The notes under the pieces: generated by a model
Databases searched by the model: none
The model's input: only the letters and a program-made list of their open reading frames with translations
Told to the model about the DNA's origin: nothing
Translations under genes and position numbers: made by a program
DNA from: an uncultured Eubacteriales bacterium
GTDB taxonomy: Bacteria > Bacillota > Clostridia > Peptostreptococcales > Anaerovoracaceae
Length of the DNA stretch: 58,519 nucleotides
Assembly (NCBI GenBank): GCA_910583765.1
Contig: CAJTYS010000026.1
Coordinates: 1 to 58,519, forward strand
Direction: 5' to 3'
Shown: positions 1 through 8,845 of the stretch, one piece after another
How the letters are laid out: each line of letters opens with the position of its first letter
Position numbering within the stretch: the first letter of the stretch is position 1

Positions 1-1509
1 CTGTTCGAGGGGCTTTCCATCTGGGAGGAGGAAAAGTTTCGGGAGCTGCAGGGGAACTATCCGGTGATCTTCCTCAGCTTTGCGGGCGTGAAAGAATGTT
101 CTTTTTCACAGGCTAGAAAAGCTATCTGCAGGACCATCAAGGAGGCTTACAACCGCTTCGATTTTCTGCTGGAAAGCAGCTTGCTCAACGAAAGCGAGCG
201 GGAAGATTATCAAAGCGTGTCCGTGGACATGGAAGACAATCAAGCCGCAGTTTCCCTGCGAGCTTTATCTGACTATCTGTCTCGATTTCATAAAAAGAAA
301 ACCATCGTGTTGCTGGACGAATACGACACGCCCATGCAGGAAGCTTTTGCGTGCGGCTATTGGGAGGAAATGGCGGTGTTTATCAGACGCCTGTTTAACT
401 CGACTTTCAAGACCAATCCGTATTTGGAGCGAGCGATCATGACCGGCATCACCAGGGTCAGCAGGGAATCGATTTTTTCGGACCTGAACAACCTGGCGGT
501 GGTGACCACCACTTCCAAGAAATATGCGGACTGCTTCGGCTTCACGGAGGAAGAAGTTTTTGCCGCACTGGATGAACAGGGACTGTCGGACAAAAAACAG
601 GAGGTGAAAGATTGGTACGATGGATTCACCTTCGGGGACAAAACGGACATTTACAACCCCTGGTCCATTACCAATTACCTGGACTCCAGGGAATTGGGCG
701 CTTACTGGGCCAATTCCAGTTCCAACGGATTGGTCAGCAAGCTGATCCAGGAAGGAAACAAAACGATCAAACTGGATTTTGAACGGCTGCTGCGGGGAGA
801 GACTTTGGAAACGGAGATCGATGAGCAGATCGTGTATGGGGAATTATTTCGGAAGAAACATGCGGTCTGGAGCTTGCTGTTGGCCAGCGGTTACGTGAAA
901 GTCGCAGGGAAAGAACGATCTTCCGGCGCAGGGCGCCAGAAATACACGCTGGCTTTGACAAACTGGGAAGTCAAGGAAATGTTCAAGTCCATGGTGCAGG
1001 ACTGGTTTGCGGATTCGGAGGATGCGTACAACGATTTCATCAAGGCTCTGACTTCCAATGATCTAGAGGCCATGAACGCCTACATGAACAGAGTTGCGTT
1101 GGCCACATTCAGTTATTTCGACACGGGGAAGGGAGCGTCAAAATCAGAGCCGGAAAAATTTTACCATGGTTTCGTCTTGGGCCTGATGGTGGAACTTACC
1201 GGCAGATACGCTCTGACTTCCAACAGGGAAAGCGGGTTTGGCAGATATGACGTGACGCTGGAGCCGCTAAATGAGGACGATGACGCCATCATTATGGAAT
1301 TCAAGGTCTTCCAACCTAGCAAAGAAAGGAGTCTGGAAGAAACAGCACAGGCGGCCCTGGTCCAGATCGAAGAAAAACAATACACTGCCACATTGGAAGC
1401 CAAGGGCATAGCTGCCGAACGGATACGGAAATACGGCTTCGCCTTTGAAGGCAAAACCGTTTTGATCCTGGAAGGAAAGCAAGAGAATGGCGGCCAGGAA
1501 AACGCATGA
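1..1509 (+). CDS. AAA-ATPase-like / PD-(D/E)XK nuclease-like protein, copy 1 (5' end outside window)
   Basis: The reading frame is open from base 1 (LFEGLSIW...), so the start lies upstream; about 75 N-terminal residues, including the ATPase N-terminus seen in the second copy at 18376-20163, are missing. The family joins an AAA-ATPase-like domain (PF09820 type) to a C-terminal PD-(D/E)XK-like domain (PF08011 type); its function is unknown. Visible marks are LLDEYDTPMQEA (Walker B-like), the TGITRVSRESIFSDLNN block, a YDGFTFG block and the C-terminal SNRESGFGRYDV and EFKVFQP motifs, the likely nuclease-fold core. It is very similar to copy 2 but lacks a 19-residue insert there. A hairpin with a T-run (1654-1698) follows. 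Family assignment is firm; role unknown. Confidence 0.85.
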   Translation: MFEGLSIWEEEKFRELQGNYPVIFLSFAGVKECSFSQARKAICRTIKEAYNRFDFLLESSLLNESEREDYQSVSVDMEDNQAAVSLRALSDYLSRFHKKKTIVLLDEYDTPMQEAFACGYWEEMAVFIRRLFNSTFKTNPYLERAIMTGITRVSRESIFSDLNNLAVVTTTSKKYADCFGFTEEEVFAALDEQGLSDKKQEVKDWYDGFTFGDKTDIYNPWSITNYLDSRELGAYWANSSSNGLVSKLIQEGNKTIKLDFERLLRGETLETEIDEQIVYGELFRKKHAVWSLLLASGYVKVAGKERSSGAGRQKYTLALTNWEVKEMFKSMVQDWFADSEDAYNDFIKALTSNDLEAMNAYMNRVALATFSYFDTGKGASKSEPEKFYHGFVLGLMVELTGRYALTSNRESGFGRYDVTLEPLNEDDDAIIMEFKVFQPSKERSLEETAQAALVQIEEKQYTATLEAKGIAAERIRKYGFAFEGKTVLILEGKQENGGQENA

Positions 1510-1653
1510 CATAAAAAGTTCCCACGCCTACTTCCTGCGCCCAAAGCGAGAAACGCAAAATAATCGAAATAGAGCGGCACTGTGATTGGAAAACCTGCTT
1601 GAACTCTTGATGGAGCAGGGATAGTGAGCCACTATGATTTGAGAGCCTGCCTA

Positions 1654-1698
1654 GACCCGCAAAAGGGATTCGGGCAGGCTTAACGTATTTTTTGAGGA
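1654..1698 (+). terminator. Hairpin, probable terminator after the AAA-ATPase-like gene
   Basis: AGCCTGCC (1654-1661) pairs with GGCAGGCT (1673-1680), with an inner CCC/GGG pairing, and is followed by a T-rich stretch up to 1698. It separates copy 1 of the AAA-ATPase-like gene from the sigma-54 control region. Confidence 0.5.
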
Positions 1699-1712
1699 AA
1701 ATCTTAGCGCAC

Positions 1713-1741
1713 TGTGACACTTTACATGAAATAGTGTTACA
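1713..1741. promoter_or_regulatory. Inverted repeat, candidate activator (UAS) site
   Basis: TGTGACACT (1713-1721) and AGTGTTACA (1733-1741) form an inverted repeat with one mismatch. It lies about 130-155 bp upstream of the -24 element at 1869, the usual distance for an enhancer bound by a sigma-54 activator. The likely binder is the bEBP encoded at 3767-5806 (inference). Confidence 0.55.
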
Positions 1742-1822
1742 TCTGTCCCTTCCTGTGTTCCAGAATAGCGCATGCCAAACAGCAGAATGAAACAGTGAAA
1801 CAGAATATATGCTTTCAAAACC

Positions 1823-1844
1823 GCTGAAACACTGGCGTTTCAGC
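1823..1844. promoter_or_regulatory. Perfect 8-bp inverted repeat just upstream of sigma-54 promoter
   Basis: GCTGAAAC (1823-1830) and GTTTCAGC (1837-1844) form a perfect inverted repeat with a 6-bp spacer, ending 25 bp before the -24 element. It could be a second activator site, an architectural-protein site or a repressor site. Confidence 0.4.
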
Positions 1845-1868
1845 ATGACAGCCAGGCTTCAAAGGTCT

Positions 1869-1884
1869 TGGCACGTTCCTTGCT
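1869..1884 (+). promoter_or_regulatory. Sigma-54 (-24/-12) promoter for the ThDP enzyme gene
   Basis: TGGCACGTTCCTTGCT matches the sigma-54 consensus TGGCAC-N5-TTGCW exactly, with GG and GC 12 bp apart. Transcription should begin near 1895, downstream of the longer in-frame start at 1868, so the ATG at 1931 is the only sensible start for the next gene. Confidence 0.9.
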
Positions 1885-1930
1885 TGTATATAGGATATAT
1901 CAAAATATTCTATATACAAGGAGGACGAAA

Positions 1931-3592
1931 ATGGACAAGAAGTTGGACGGATATCAATATATCGCAAAAACCCTGCAGGGATATGGCGTTGACCATGTTT
2001 TCTACGTGGAGGCCATGCTGCGGATGGTGAATAAAGAATTTGGCGAAATGGGCGTGAAACGTGTCATGGCCCATTCTGAGAACGCTGCCGCTTATATGGC
2101 GGACGGTTATGCGAGAATGTCAGGGAAACCAGGGCTTTGCATGTGCCAGTCCATTGGAGCGGCGAATCTGGCGGGCGGCATCCACGAGGCCTGGCTCGCG
2201 AATTCACCGGTTATCGCCTTTACTGGTAAAAAAACGCCTGAATATCAGTATCGAGGCTGTTACCAGGAGGCTGACCATAGGCTTTTGTATGAAGGGATCA
2301 CAAAATTCAACGCTGACATTTCCACGTCAAAACAACTGCCGATGGTTCTCAGACAGTGTTTTCGGACCGCAGTGACAGGAAAGCCCCGTCCCGTCCATGC
2401 GGATTTGAGCAATCATACGGGCAGAGTCATCGAAGTGGGTTCTGTCAATGAACCGGTCCACATAGAAACCAAGTACGCCGCTTATCCGCCATATCGCCCG
2501 GTAGCGGACCTCGATGTTGTGAAAGAGGCGATCCAGGCAATGGATCAGGCAAAGGCGCCAGTGATCGTCATTGGCAGAGGAGCGATGATCTCCGGCGCTG
2601 GCCCTGAAATCTACGAGCTGGCAAAGAAAGGACACATTCCTGTGGTTACTTCTCCAGACGGCAAAGGGCTGATCGATGAGACTGATGCGCTTTGGTGCGG
2701 GATCGTGGGATCCTATGGGATGGACTGCGCCAACAAGGTGGTCCTGGACGCGGATTTAGTGATCTTTATCGGCACCCAGACAGGAGATCAGACGACTTTT
2801 GACTGGAAAGTTCCAAACGCGGAAACCAAAGTGATTCAGATCGACATTGATCCAATGGAATTAGGCAAAAACTATCCAAATTCCATTGGGCTTTGGGGAG
2901 ACGCGAAAGCGGTTTCCATGCAGCTGCTAGACGGGATCGCGGCAGCAACGAGGACCCAGTGGAACCAGAGGTGCCAGGCATACGTCAAAGCGACATTAGC
3001 CGATTACGCAAAATATCAGCAGAGTGACGCGCGGCCTATGCGTCCGGAACGCTTATGCGAAGAAATCAGCAAGGCGCTGCCTGAAGACGCTGTTCTCGTG
3101 GCTGACACCGGTTACTCCGCAGTATGGTCCGCCACCATGTTAAGGATGAAGCCAGGGCAGAAATACCTGCGGGCCGCAGGTTCCCTGGGATGGAGTTATC
3201 CTGCGTCCTTAGGCGCGAAATGCGGGGCAAAAGATCGTCCGGTCATTTGCTTCACAGGCGATGGCGCGTTTTATTATCACCTGAATGAAATGGAAACCGC
3301 GGTTAGAAACCAAATCAACACAGTGACCATCATCAACAATAACGAAGCTCTAGTCCAGTGCAGACCAGATTTGAGCCTTGTTTATAAAGATGAACTGGAA
3401 AAGATGCCAAGACGTTACCAGTTCCCTGATGTGGACTTCTGCGGGATCGCGGAAACCTATGGATGCTGGGCAAAGAAAGTCACCAAGCCTGAAGAAGTGG
3501 GTGCGGCTATAAAAGAAGCCCTGGCATGCGGAAAACCTGCTATCATCGATGCACGCACAGAGCGCATGGCAGATGTGCCAAAAGCCCTTTAA
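1931..3592 (+). CDS. Thiamine diphosphate-dependent enzyme, acetolactate synthase-like
   Basis: The 553-residue protein has the three-domain layout of the ALS/POX/benzoylformate decarboxylase superfamily. Glu50 in the HSENAAA block is the cofactor-activating glutamate, and GDG (443-445) with the NNN run (469-471) forms the ThDP/Mg motif. The start at 1931 has AAGGAGG seven bases upstream and lies downstream of the sigma-54 start site. It is the only gene between that promoter and the 16-bp terminator hairpin at 3613-3648. The reaction is unknown: a 2-keto acid decarboxylase, carboligase or C-C hydrolase all fit. Being a true anabolic acetolactate synthase is unlikely given sigma-54 control, no small subunit and catabolic neighbours. 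Confidence 0.85.
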   Translation: MDKKLDGYQYIAKTLQGYGVDHVFYVEAMLRMVNKEFGEMGVKRVMAHSENAAAYMADGYARMSGKPGLCMCQSIGAANLAGGIHEAWLANSPVIAFTGKKTPEYQYRGCYQEADHRLLYEGITKFNADISTSKQLPMVLRQCFRTAVTGKPRPVHADLSNHTGRVIEVGSVNEPVHIETKYAAYPPYRPVADLDVVKEAIQAMDQAKAPVIVIGRGAMISGAGPEIYELAKKGHIPVVTSPDGKGLIDETDALWCGIVGSYGMDCANKVVLDADLVIFIGTQTGDQTTFDWKVPNAETKVIQIDIDPMELGKNYPNSIGLWGDAKAVSMQLLDGIAAATRTQWNQRCQAYVKATLADYAKYQQSDARPMRPERLCEEISKALPEDAVLVADTGYSAVWSATMLRMKPGQKYLRAAGSLGWSYPASLGAKCGAKDRPVICFTGDGAFYYHLNEMETAVRNQINTVTIINNNEALVQCRPDLSLVYKDELEKMPRRYQFPDVDFCGIAETYGCWAKKVTKPEEVGAAIKEALACGKPAIIDARTERMADVPKAL

Positions 3593-3612
3593 CAAATTCT
3601 CCTCAATTTGTG

Positions 3613-3655
3613 AAAGTATAGCGAAGAAGAGATTCTTTGCTATACTTTTATTGTT
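3613..3655 (+). terminator. Intrinsic terminator after the ThDP enzyme gene
   Basis: A 16-bp stem with one G-T pair (3613-3628 with 3633-3648, loop GAGA) runs directly into a T-rich tail. It ends the ThDP transcript and separates it from the regulator gene. Confidence 0.85.
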
Positions 3656-3656
3656 A

Positions 3657-3684
3657 TGGAGGAAATATTGCTTGTGATATTTCC
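3657..3684. promoter_or_regulatory. Inverted repeat and weak -24/-12-like element before the regulator gene
   Basis: GGAAATAT (3661-3668) and ATATTTCC (3677-3684) are a perfect inverted repeat with an 8-bp spacer. Overlapping it, TGGAGGAAATATTGCT (3657-3672) keeps the GG/GC pair of a sigma-54 promoter at correct spacing, although the -24 box is weak. Either may control the regulator; no clear sigma-70 promoter was seen here. Confidence 0.35.
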
Positions 3685-3766
3685 AAAATATCAACAAAAC
3701 CTGCGGCTGAGCGAGAATAGCGAAGCCGGCTTTGTTCTTATACTACGATTAGGAGGAGATGAAAAA

Positions 3767-5806
3767 ATGAGTTTATATCAATGGAACGGAGATGTGCTTA
3801 CGGAATGGAAGGCGTTGCAGGACAGGCTCGACAAGAGCAAGCGCGAATGGGAAACTTTCATGCATACGGGTAAAGCAATGGCAGGGAGTTCTCTTGCCCC
3901 AGAAATATTGAGCTCCTGGCGGCGGTGCAAAGACCGTGGGCTGAACCCATACGATGACAATATGATCGTGTTGTCCCAAAGACAATTAGAACAAAGGCTG
4001 GAGGAAAACGAATTACTGATCGAAACCATCCGGCCCATTCTGCAGGAGACCGCTGGCAGCATCATTGACTCTGGATACCGGATCGATTTATACGACAAGG
4101 ATCTATATCTGATCGGGCGCTTTGGAAGAAAATTGAAAGAGGGAGACTCCGAACGAAGAGAAGTGGTTTTAGGGGAAAGCCATAATGAAAAAGACGCTGG
4201 AACAAATGCCACCAATTTGGCCGCGCTGCTGGAAAAACCCATCAGTTTAATGGCCTATGAACATTATCGGACCGCGCTGCACAGTTTGACCTGCGTATCA
4301 GCGCCTATCATGGGTTCTGACGGAAAGCTCATGGCAGTGATCACTGTGGAAGGGTACATTTGGCCCTTGCATAAACATACCATGGCGCTGTTGATTTCTC
4401 TAAAGGACAGCATTGAATACCGCTTTGCCAATCATAGAATGGGCGGCTCGGAAAGCTTTTCAAATTTACTGAACGCGAATTTGATCGAACTGATTGAGAA
4501 TCCGGTGATCATAGCGGATCAAGGGGGAAAAATCATCATGGCTAACAAGGCTGCGTATGACACGGTTCTGGAAGGCTGGGAGCATGTGATCGGGTTTTCC
4601 TGCGAAAACATCTGGGGAAACAGATCGCCAGTTTATGATGTGATCAAAACAAAAAAGCCCATACTGAATCAGATGCTGCTTTCCAGTTCTAAAAAATTCA
4701 ATGCCAGCGCCAGACCCTTGATGGGAACGGATGGAAAACTAAGAGGCGTTATGATCGAAGCAAAAGAAATCAGAGGAAAAAACACGAAGCAAGGCGGCAA
4801 AGACGGTTTGAAGGCTCGATACACCTTTGAAAACATCAGCGGCGAAAGCTGTGAAATCAAACAGGTGATTCGGCTGGCCAAAGAAACGGCGGGCATGGAC
4901 AACAACATCCTGATCACTGGAGAAAGCGGGACTGGCAAAGAACTGTTCGCTCAGTCCATTCATAATGCCAGCTTGTACGCGGGCGGGCCTTTTGTGGTGG
5001 TCAACTGCTCGGCCATTCCCGGCACGCTGTTAGAAAGCGAATTGTTCGGATATGAAGGAGGCGCTTTCACTGGAGCCAGAAAGGAAGGCGGGATCGGCAA
5101 ATTTGAACTGGCGGTAGGCGGCACCATCTTTTTAGATGAGATCAATTCCATGTCACTGGACATGCAGGTGAAGATCCTGCGGGTCATTCAAAACAAATCC
5201 ATCATGAAGGTGGGAGGAAATGAAGAAATTCCTGTGAATGTGCGAATCATCGCCGCCACCAACATGGATCTTTGGAACATGGTGAAGGAAGGCCAGTTTC
5301 GAGAAGACCTTTATTACCGCATCAATGTGATTTCCATTATGATACCTCCCCTCAGAGACCGGACAGGCGATGTGGAGATTTTAGTCAAGGATCTCTTAGC
5401 TAAAATTTCTTCCAGATTGAACCAGGAGATCGAAATAGAGACAGCTGCGGTCGATTTGTTGACAGCGTACACCTGGCCGGGAAATGTGCGAGAACTGGAA
5501 AACGTACTGGAACAGAGCTGGGTCATTGCCAGAACAGCCAATAAAAACCGCATCACAAAAGAAGAGGTGCTTTCTTACCGTGGTTTGACAGAACCAACAG
5601 AAACGGCCCCGCAGAAGAAGGAGACTCCCTCAGAGAGCGAGCCAAAGCAAAAGAGCCGCACTGTGGGTGACGCGGAAAAGGCGCTGATCCTCAAGACCCT
5701 GGATGAAAAAAACTGGAACATCCAAGCCACGGCAAAAGCCCTGGGCGTGGCCAGGAACACGCTGTATCGGAAAATAAAACGATATGAAATCGAGAAGGGA
5801 CAATGA
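3767..5806 (+). CDS. Sigma-54-dependent transcriptional activator (AcoR-like bEBP)
   Basis: The 679-residue enhancer-binding protein starts with the LSSWRRCKDRGLNP segment common in AcoR-like activators, followed by a GAF-like region, a PAS domain (about 235-350), the AAA+ core (Walker A GESGTGKE 385-392, sigma-54 loop GAFTGA 432-437, Walker B FLDEI) and a C-terminal Fis-type helix-turn-helix (ATAKALGVARNTLYRK). The start at 3767 follows AGGAGGAG; an upstream in-frame ATG at 3656 lies inside the terminator tail and is less likely. It sits between two sigma-54 promoters (1869 and 5989), so it most likely controls both. The ligand sensed by the GAF/PAS part is unknown. Confidence 0.93.
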   Translation: MSLYQWNGDVLTEWKALQDRLDKSKREWETFMHTGKAMAGSSLAPEILSSWRRCKDRGLNPYDDNMIVLSQRQLEQRLEENELLIETIRPILQETAGSIIDSGYRIDLYDKDLYLIGRFGRKLKEGDSERREVVLGESHNEKDAGTNATNLAALLEKPISLMAYEHYRTALHSLTCVSAPIMGSDGKLMAVITVEGYIWPLHKHTMALLISLKDSIEYRFANHRMGGSESFSNLLNANLIELIENPVIIADQGGKIIMANKAAYDTVLEGWEHVIGFSCENIWGNRSPVYDVIKTKKPILNQMLLSSSKKFNASARPLMGTDGKLRGVMIEAKEIRGKNTKQGGKDGLKARYTFENISGESCEIKQVIRLAKETAGMDNNILITGESGTGKELFAQSIHNASLYAGGPFVVVNCSAIPGTLLESELFGYEGGAFTGARKEGGIGKFELAVGGTIFLDEINSMSLDMQVKILRVIQNKSIMKVGGNEEIPVNVRIIAATNMDLWNMVKEGQFREDLYYRINVISIMIPPLRDRTGDVEILVKDLLAKISSRLNQEIEIETAAVDLLTAYTWPGNVRELENVLEQSWVIARTANKNRITKEEVLSYRGLTEPTETAPQKKETPSESEPKQKSRTVGDAEKALILKTLDEKNWNIQATAKALGVARNTLYRKIKRYEIEKGQ

Positions 5807-5809
5807 AGG

Positions 5810-5879
5810 TGTGACATGTGTCAAAGATGCTCTATCTGGCCTGTGTTCAATGTGCTCCATTATGGAACACTTTGAACAC
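5810..5879. promoter_or_regulatory. Candidate activator sites: TGTGACA...TGTCA and a 37-bp inverted repeat
   Basis: TGTGACATGTGTCA (5810-5823) is followed by an inverted repeat with 17-bp arms (5843-5859 and 5863-5879, spacer TTA); 15 of 17 arm positions pair. The larger repeat ends 110 bp upstream of the -24 element at 5989, the expected place for bEBP binding. The TGTGACA core recurs in the site at 1713. Confidence 0.6.
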
Positions 5880-5940
5880 AAAATTGTTGCAAGATCGCTG
5901 CTGCCAAAAGCCAGTTGAAAAAATAAAAAATTTTAATTAG

Positions 5941-5960
5941 TTGGAATTATCAAATTCCAA
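5941..5960. promoter_or_regulatory. Perfect inverted repeat near sigma-54 promoter
   Basis: TTGGAATT (5941-5948) and AATTCCAA (5953-5960) form a perfect repeat with a 4-bp spacer in a very AT-rich stretch, 28 bp before the -24 box. It may be a bend or accessory protein site. Confidence 0.35.
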
Positions 5961-5988
5961 TGAGGATCACGGCCAAAACCATCGAGAT

Positions 5989-6004
5989 TGGCATGGGAAT
6001 TGCT
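5989..6004 (+). promoter_or_regulatory. Sigma-54 (-24/-12) promoter for the dehydrogenase/TRAP operon
   Basis: TGGCATGGGAATTGCT has the sigma-54 layout (GG 5990-5991, GC 6002-6003, 12 bp apart). Transcription should begin near 6015. The next genes on this strand run to 14092 with short gaps and no classical terminator. Confidence 0.88.
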
Positions 6005-6056
6005 TAACATAATGAGTAAGAAAGACAGATATGGATTTACAGGAGAGGAGGCAGAA

Positions 6057-6806
6057 ATGGATCTGAAAATCAAAGGAAAATCAGCAGTTGTAACCGGTGG
6101 AGGAAAAGGCATCGGCAGAGCATGCGCCCTGGCTCTGGCAAAGGAAGGCGCGAATGTGTGCATCAATGACCTGGATCCGGAAACAGGAAGTGAAACCTTA
6201 GCTGATATCAAAGCCCTGGGCGTAAAAGGCCTTTTCGTGGAAGGAAACGTGACCAGCGAAGCGGATATCAGGACGCTGTTCAAGACTGCCAACGAGGAAT
6301 TTGGCGCAATCGACATCCTGATCAATAACGCAGGCATTTCACCAAAGCTGCCGTTTTATGAAATCACTGCGGACATGTGGGAGAACGTTCTAGATACTAA
6401 CCTGAAAAGCAATTTCATGTGCTCGAAAGAAGCCTTTTCCTACATGAAGGATAGCGGCTGGGGAAGGATCGTCAGCCTATCATCATTGGCGGGCGTTCAT
6501 GGAGGCATCAATTCGGCGGCCCATTATTCCGCGTCAAAGGCAGGGATCATCGGGCTTACCAAAACCTTGGCCAAGCAGGTGGGCCAGTACAATATCACGG
6601 TCAACTGCGTGGCTCCAGGGCGGATCGACACAGCCATGACCAGAATGCTGAGCAAGGAAAAGCTGGACGAGGTGCTGTCCAGGATCCCACTGAAACGATT
6701 AGGCACAGTGGAAGAGGTGGCAGAGGTGATCACCTTCCTGGCCTCAGAAGGCGGATCTTACATAACCGGAACCTGCGTGGAAATCCTTGGCGGCTACACT
6801 GGCTAA
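6057..6806 (+). CDS. Short-chain dehydrogenase/reductase (FabG-like)
   Basis: The 249-residue classical SDR has TGGGKGIG for nucleotide binding, the NNAG motif, and a catalytic Ser with YSASK (Tyr/Lys). It ends in the usual GG near the C-terminus. The start at 6057 follows GGAGAGGAGG; longer in-frame starts overlap the sigma-54 promoter and are rejected. First gene of the sigma-54 operon, so a catabolic NAD(P)-dependent alcohol or hydroxyacid oxidation is more likely than fatty-acid synthesis. Substrate unknown. Confidence 0.88.
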   Translation: MDLKIKGKSAVVTGGGKGIGRACALALAKEGANVCINDLDPETGSETLADIKALGVKGLFVEGNVTSEADIRTLFKTANEEFGAIDILINNAGISPKLPFYEITADMWENVLDTNLKSNFMCSKEAFSYMKDSGWGRIVSLSSLAGVHGGINSAAHYSASKAGIIGLTKTLAKQVGQYNITVNCVAPGRIDTAMTRMLSKEKLDEVLSRIPLKRLGTVEEVAEVITFLASEGGSYITGTCVEILGGYTG

Positions 6807-6824
6807 GAGAAAGAGAGTAAAACC

Positions 6825-7868
6825 ATGAGAGCAGTAGTAAAATTCAAGGACGGAAAAGATGGGTGGGAAGTGCGGGATGTGCAGCGTCCTGCGCCCATGG
6901 AAGACGAAGTGGAAATAAAGGTCATGGCCACAGGGATCTGCGGCAGTGAGCTGCATTTGTATCATGATAATCATACGTACACACCGCCAGTTGTGGTAGG
7001 GCACGAGTTTTGCGGAGAAATCGTCAGAGTCGGAAGCAAAGTGACCAAATGGAAAGTGGGAGATCGAGTTGTCAGTGAAAACAACAAGGAAGTCTGCGGG
7101 ACATGCGAATTTTGCAGAACCGGAAGGCCCATCCTCTGCCCGGAAAGAAAGCCGGTGGGATACAAAGTCAACGGAGGCTGGACAAGCTATTTCTGCACAC
7201 CGCAGCATCTTTTGATCAAGATCCCGGACAATGTTTCCTTCAACGAAGCGGCCATGACCGAACCTGTCAGCGTAGCTACACAGGCGCTGATTGTCAGAGG
7301 GACAGTGAAGCTTGGAGACATTGTTCTTGTCCAGGGCTGCGGCACCATTGGGTTGATCAATGCTATGGTGGCCAAAGCCATTGGAGCCAAAAAGGTGATC
7401 CTCACAGGGACAAATGTTGACGAACAGGTCAGGCTTCCCATTGCCAGAAAACTGGATATCGATGTGATCGTAAATGTAGAAAAAGAGGACTTGAAAGAAA
7501 TCGTGCGCAGGGAGACGGATGGGCGCGGCCTGGATGTGATCGTAGAAGCCTCCGGAGCGGACTCAGCGATCTACGGAATGGTGGAGCTTCTCAAAAAAAC
7601 CGGCACCATCGTTGCCATTGGAGAAACCGCCAGGCCGGATCTCACGTTCCCTTGGGTGGGTGCTGTGTTTAAATCCTGCACCATCGCCTATTCCTTTGGT
7701 GCCACTTATGAGGCATGGAAACTGGCCTTGACGCTGATGGGGCAGAAAAAGATCAACTTGGAACCTTTGATCACCCACGAAATCCCGCTGGAGGACTTTA
7801 GAGAGGGATTCGCCTTGCTGGAAACGAAAGAAGCGCTGAAGGTCATCATGCATGCCAGCGATTATTAA
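6825..7868 (+). CDS. Zinc-dependent alcohol dehydrogenase (MDR family)
   Basis: The 347-residue protein has catalytic zinc ligands in GICGSE and GHEF, a four-cysteine structural zinc lobe (CGTCEFCRTGRPILC) and a Rossmann domain with GCGTIG. It resembles the sorbitol/threonine/L-iditol dehydrogenase branch. It begins 18 bp after the SDR gene. Probably oxidises a secondary alcohol of the pathway substrate with NAD(P); substrate unknown. Confidence 0.88.
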   Translation: MRAVVKFKDGKDGWEVRDVQRPAPMEDEVEIKVMATGICGSELHLYHDNHTYTPPVVVGHEFCGEIVRVGSKVTKWKVGDRVVSENNKEVCGTCEFCRTGRPILCPERKPVGYKVNGGWTSYFCTPQHLLIKIPDNVSFNEAAMTEPVSVATQALIVRGTVKLGDIVLVQGCGTIGLINAMVAKAIGAKKVILTGTNVDEQVRLPIARKLDIDVIVNVEKEDLKEIVRRETDGRGLDVIVEASGADSAIYGMVELLKKTGTIVAIGETARPDLTFPWVGAVFKSCTIAYSFGATYEAWKLALTLMGQKKINLEPLITHEIPLEDFREGFALLETKEALKVIMHASDY

Positions 7869-7911
7869 AAGAAGCTCATGGAAACCATAAACAACAGAAA
7901 AGGATTTTGCT

Positions 7912-8832
7912 ATGGAAAAGAAATATAGAGGCATCATTCCACCGATCATTTCGCCGGTGGATGAACAGGAACGCATAGATATCGAAGGATATCAATCTCT
8001 GCTGGATTACTGCATAGACGGCGGCCTTCACGGGATCTTTGTGGCTGGCACCAATGGCGAGACCATGTCCCTGACGCAGAAAGAACGTAACAAGATCATT
8101 AAGACGACCTTGCAGCACGTCAAGGGAAGGATCCCGGTCATCGCCGGCGTAATGGATACCAGTACCAAGCGAGTTATTGAGAACATCAAGGCCCTAGAGG
8201 ACATGGGCGGGACCTGCGCCGCTGTGACTTCTGTTTTCTACGATCGTCATACTTCGCAGGATGAAACCATCCGGCATTTTGAAAAGATTCTCCAGGAAAC
8301 GAATGTGGAGCTGGTGATATACAACATACCGTCCTTTACCGGGCTAAAGTTATCTGCGAAAACAGTGATGAAAATCGCGGACATGGATCAGCGGGTGGTG
8401 GCGTACAAAGACAGCTCCGGCTCGTATGCGGAATTCATGGAAGTCTTAGAACGTTATCGGGACACGGAATTTTCTGTGATGCAGGGAGTCACGGGCCAAG
8501 CACTGTCAGCGGTCCTCATGGGTGCGGATGGCTTTGTTCCAGCGCTGGCACCGGCGTTTCCGCAGATGTTCGTCTCTGCCTACGAGGCCGCGAGATCGGG
8601 GAACGTGGAGCTGACTAAGAAATATAATGCGCTGGTGCGGGAATCTTCCAAGATCCTGGGCATGTCAAAGAACGCTACTGCGGCGGCGAAATACGCCATC
8701 TCTCTTCGAGGGTTCACGGATAAACGAGTGATGATGCCGCAGGACTATATTCAGCCCGAAGATGAAAAGAAGATTGTAAAAAAGTTCAGGGAAATTGACG
8801 AAGCCTACGCTGCCCTAAAAGCGCAGGAATGA
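7912..8832 (+). CDS. DapA-family aldolase/lyase (not the lysine pathway enzyme)
   Basis: The 306-residue protein of the DHDPS/N-acetylneuraminate lyase family keeps GTNGE at the substrate loop, the YNIP tyrosine and the Schiff-base lysine in VVAYKDSSG. The genuine dapA lies in the lysine operon at 33612-34487, and this gene sits among catabolic dehydrogenases, so a pyruvate-releasing aldolase or a 2-keto-3-deoxy-acid lyase/dehydratase is likely. A ribosome site AAAAGGA precedes the ATG. Confidence 0.85.
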   Translation: MEKKYRGIIPPIISPVDEQERIDIEGYQSLLDYCIDGGLHGIFVAGTNGETMSLTQKERNKIIKTTLQHVKGRIPVIAGVMDTSTKRVIENIKALEDMGGTCAAVTSVFYDRHTSQDETIRHFEKILQETNVELVIYNIPSFTGLKLSAKTVMKIADMDQRVVAYKDSSGSYAEFMEVLERYRDTEFSVMQGVTGQALSAVLMGADGFVPALAPAFPQMFVSAYEAARSGNVELTKKYNALVRESSKILGMSKNATAAAKYAISLRGFTDKRVMMPQDYIQPEDEKKIVKKFREIDEAYAALKAQE

Positions 8833-8845
8833 AAGAGGCGAAACC

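Noticed and set aside
1868..1930. Longer start for the ThDP enzyme (21 extra residues)
   Set aside because: It overlaps the sigma-54 promoter, upstream of the predicted transcript start, and has no ribosome site; the ATG at 1931 has AAGGAGG.
5988..6056. Longer start for the SDR gene
   Set aside because: It begins within the -24/-12 element; the ATG at 6057 has a strong ribosome site.
7912..8832. Calling the DapA-like gene a second lysine-pathway dapA
   Set aside because: It lies in a sigma-54 catabolic operon, and the biosynthetic gene is in the lysine operon.
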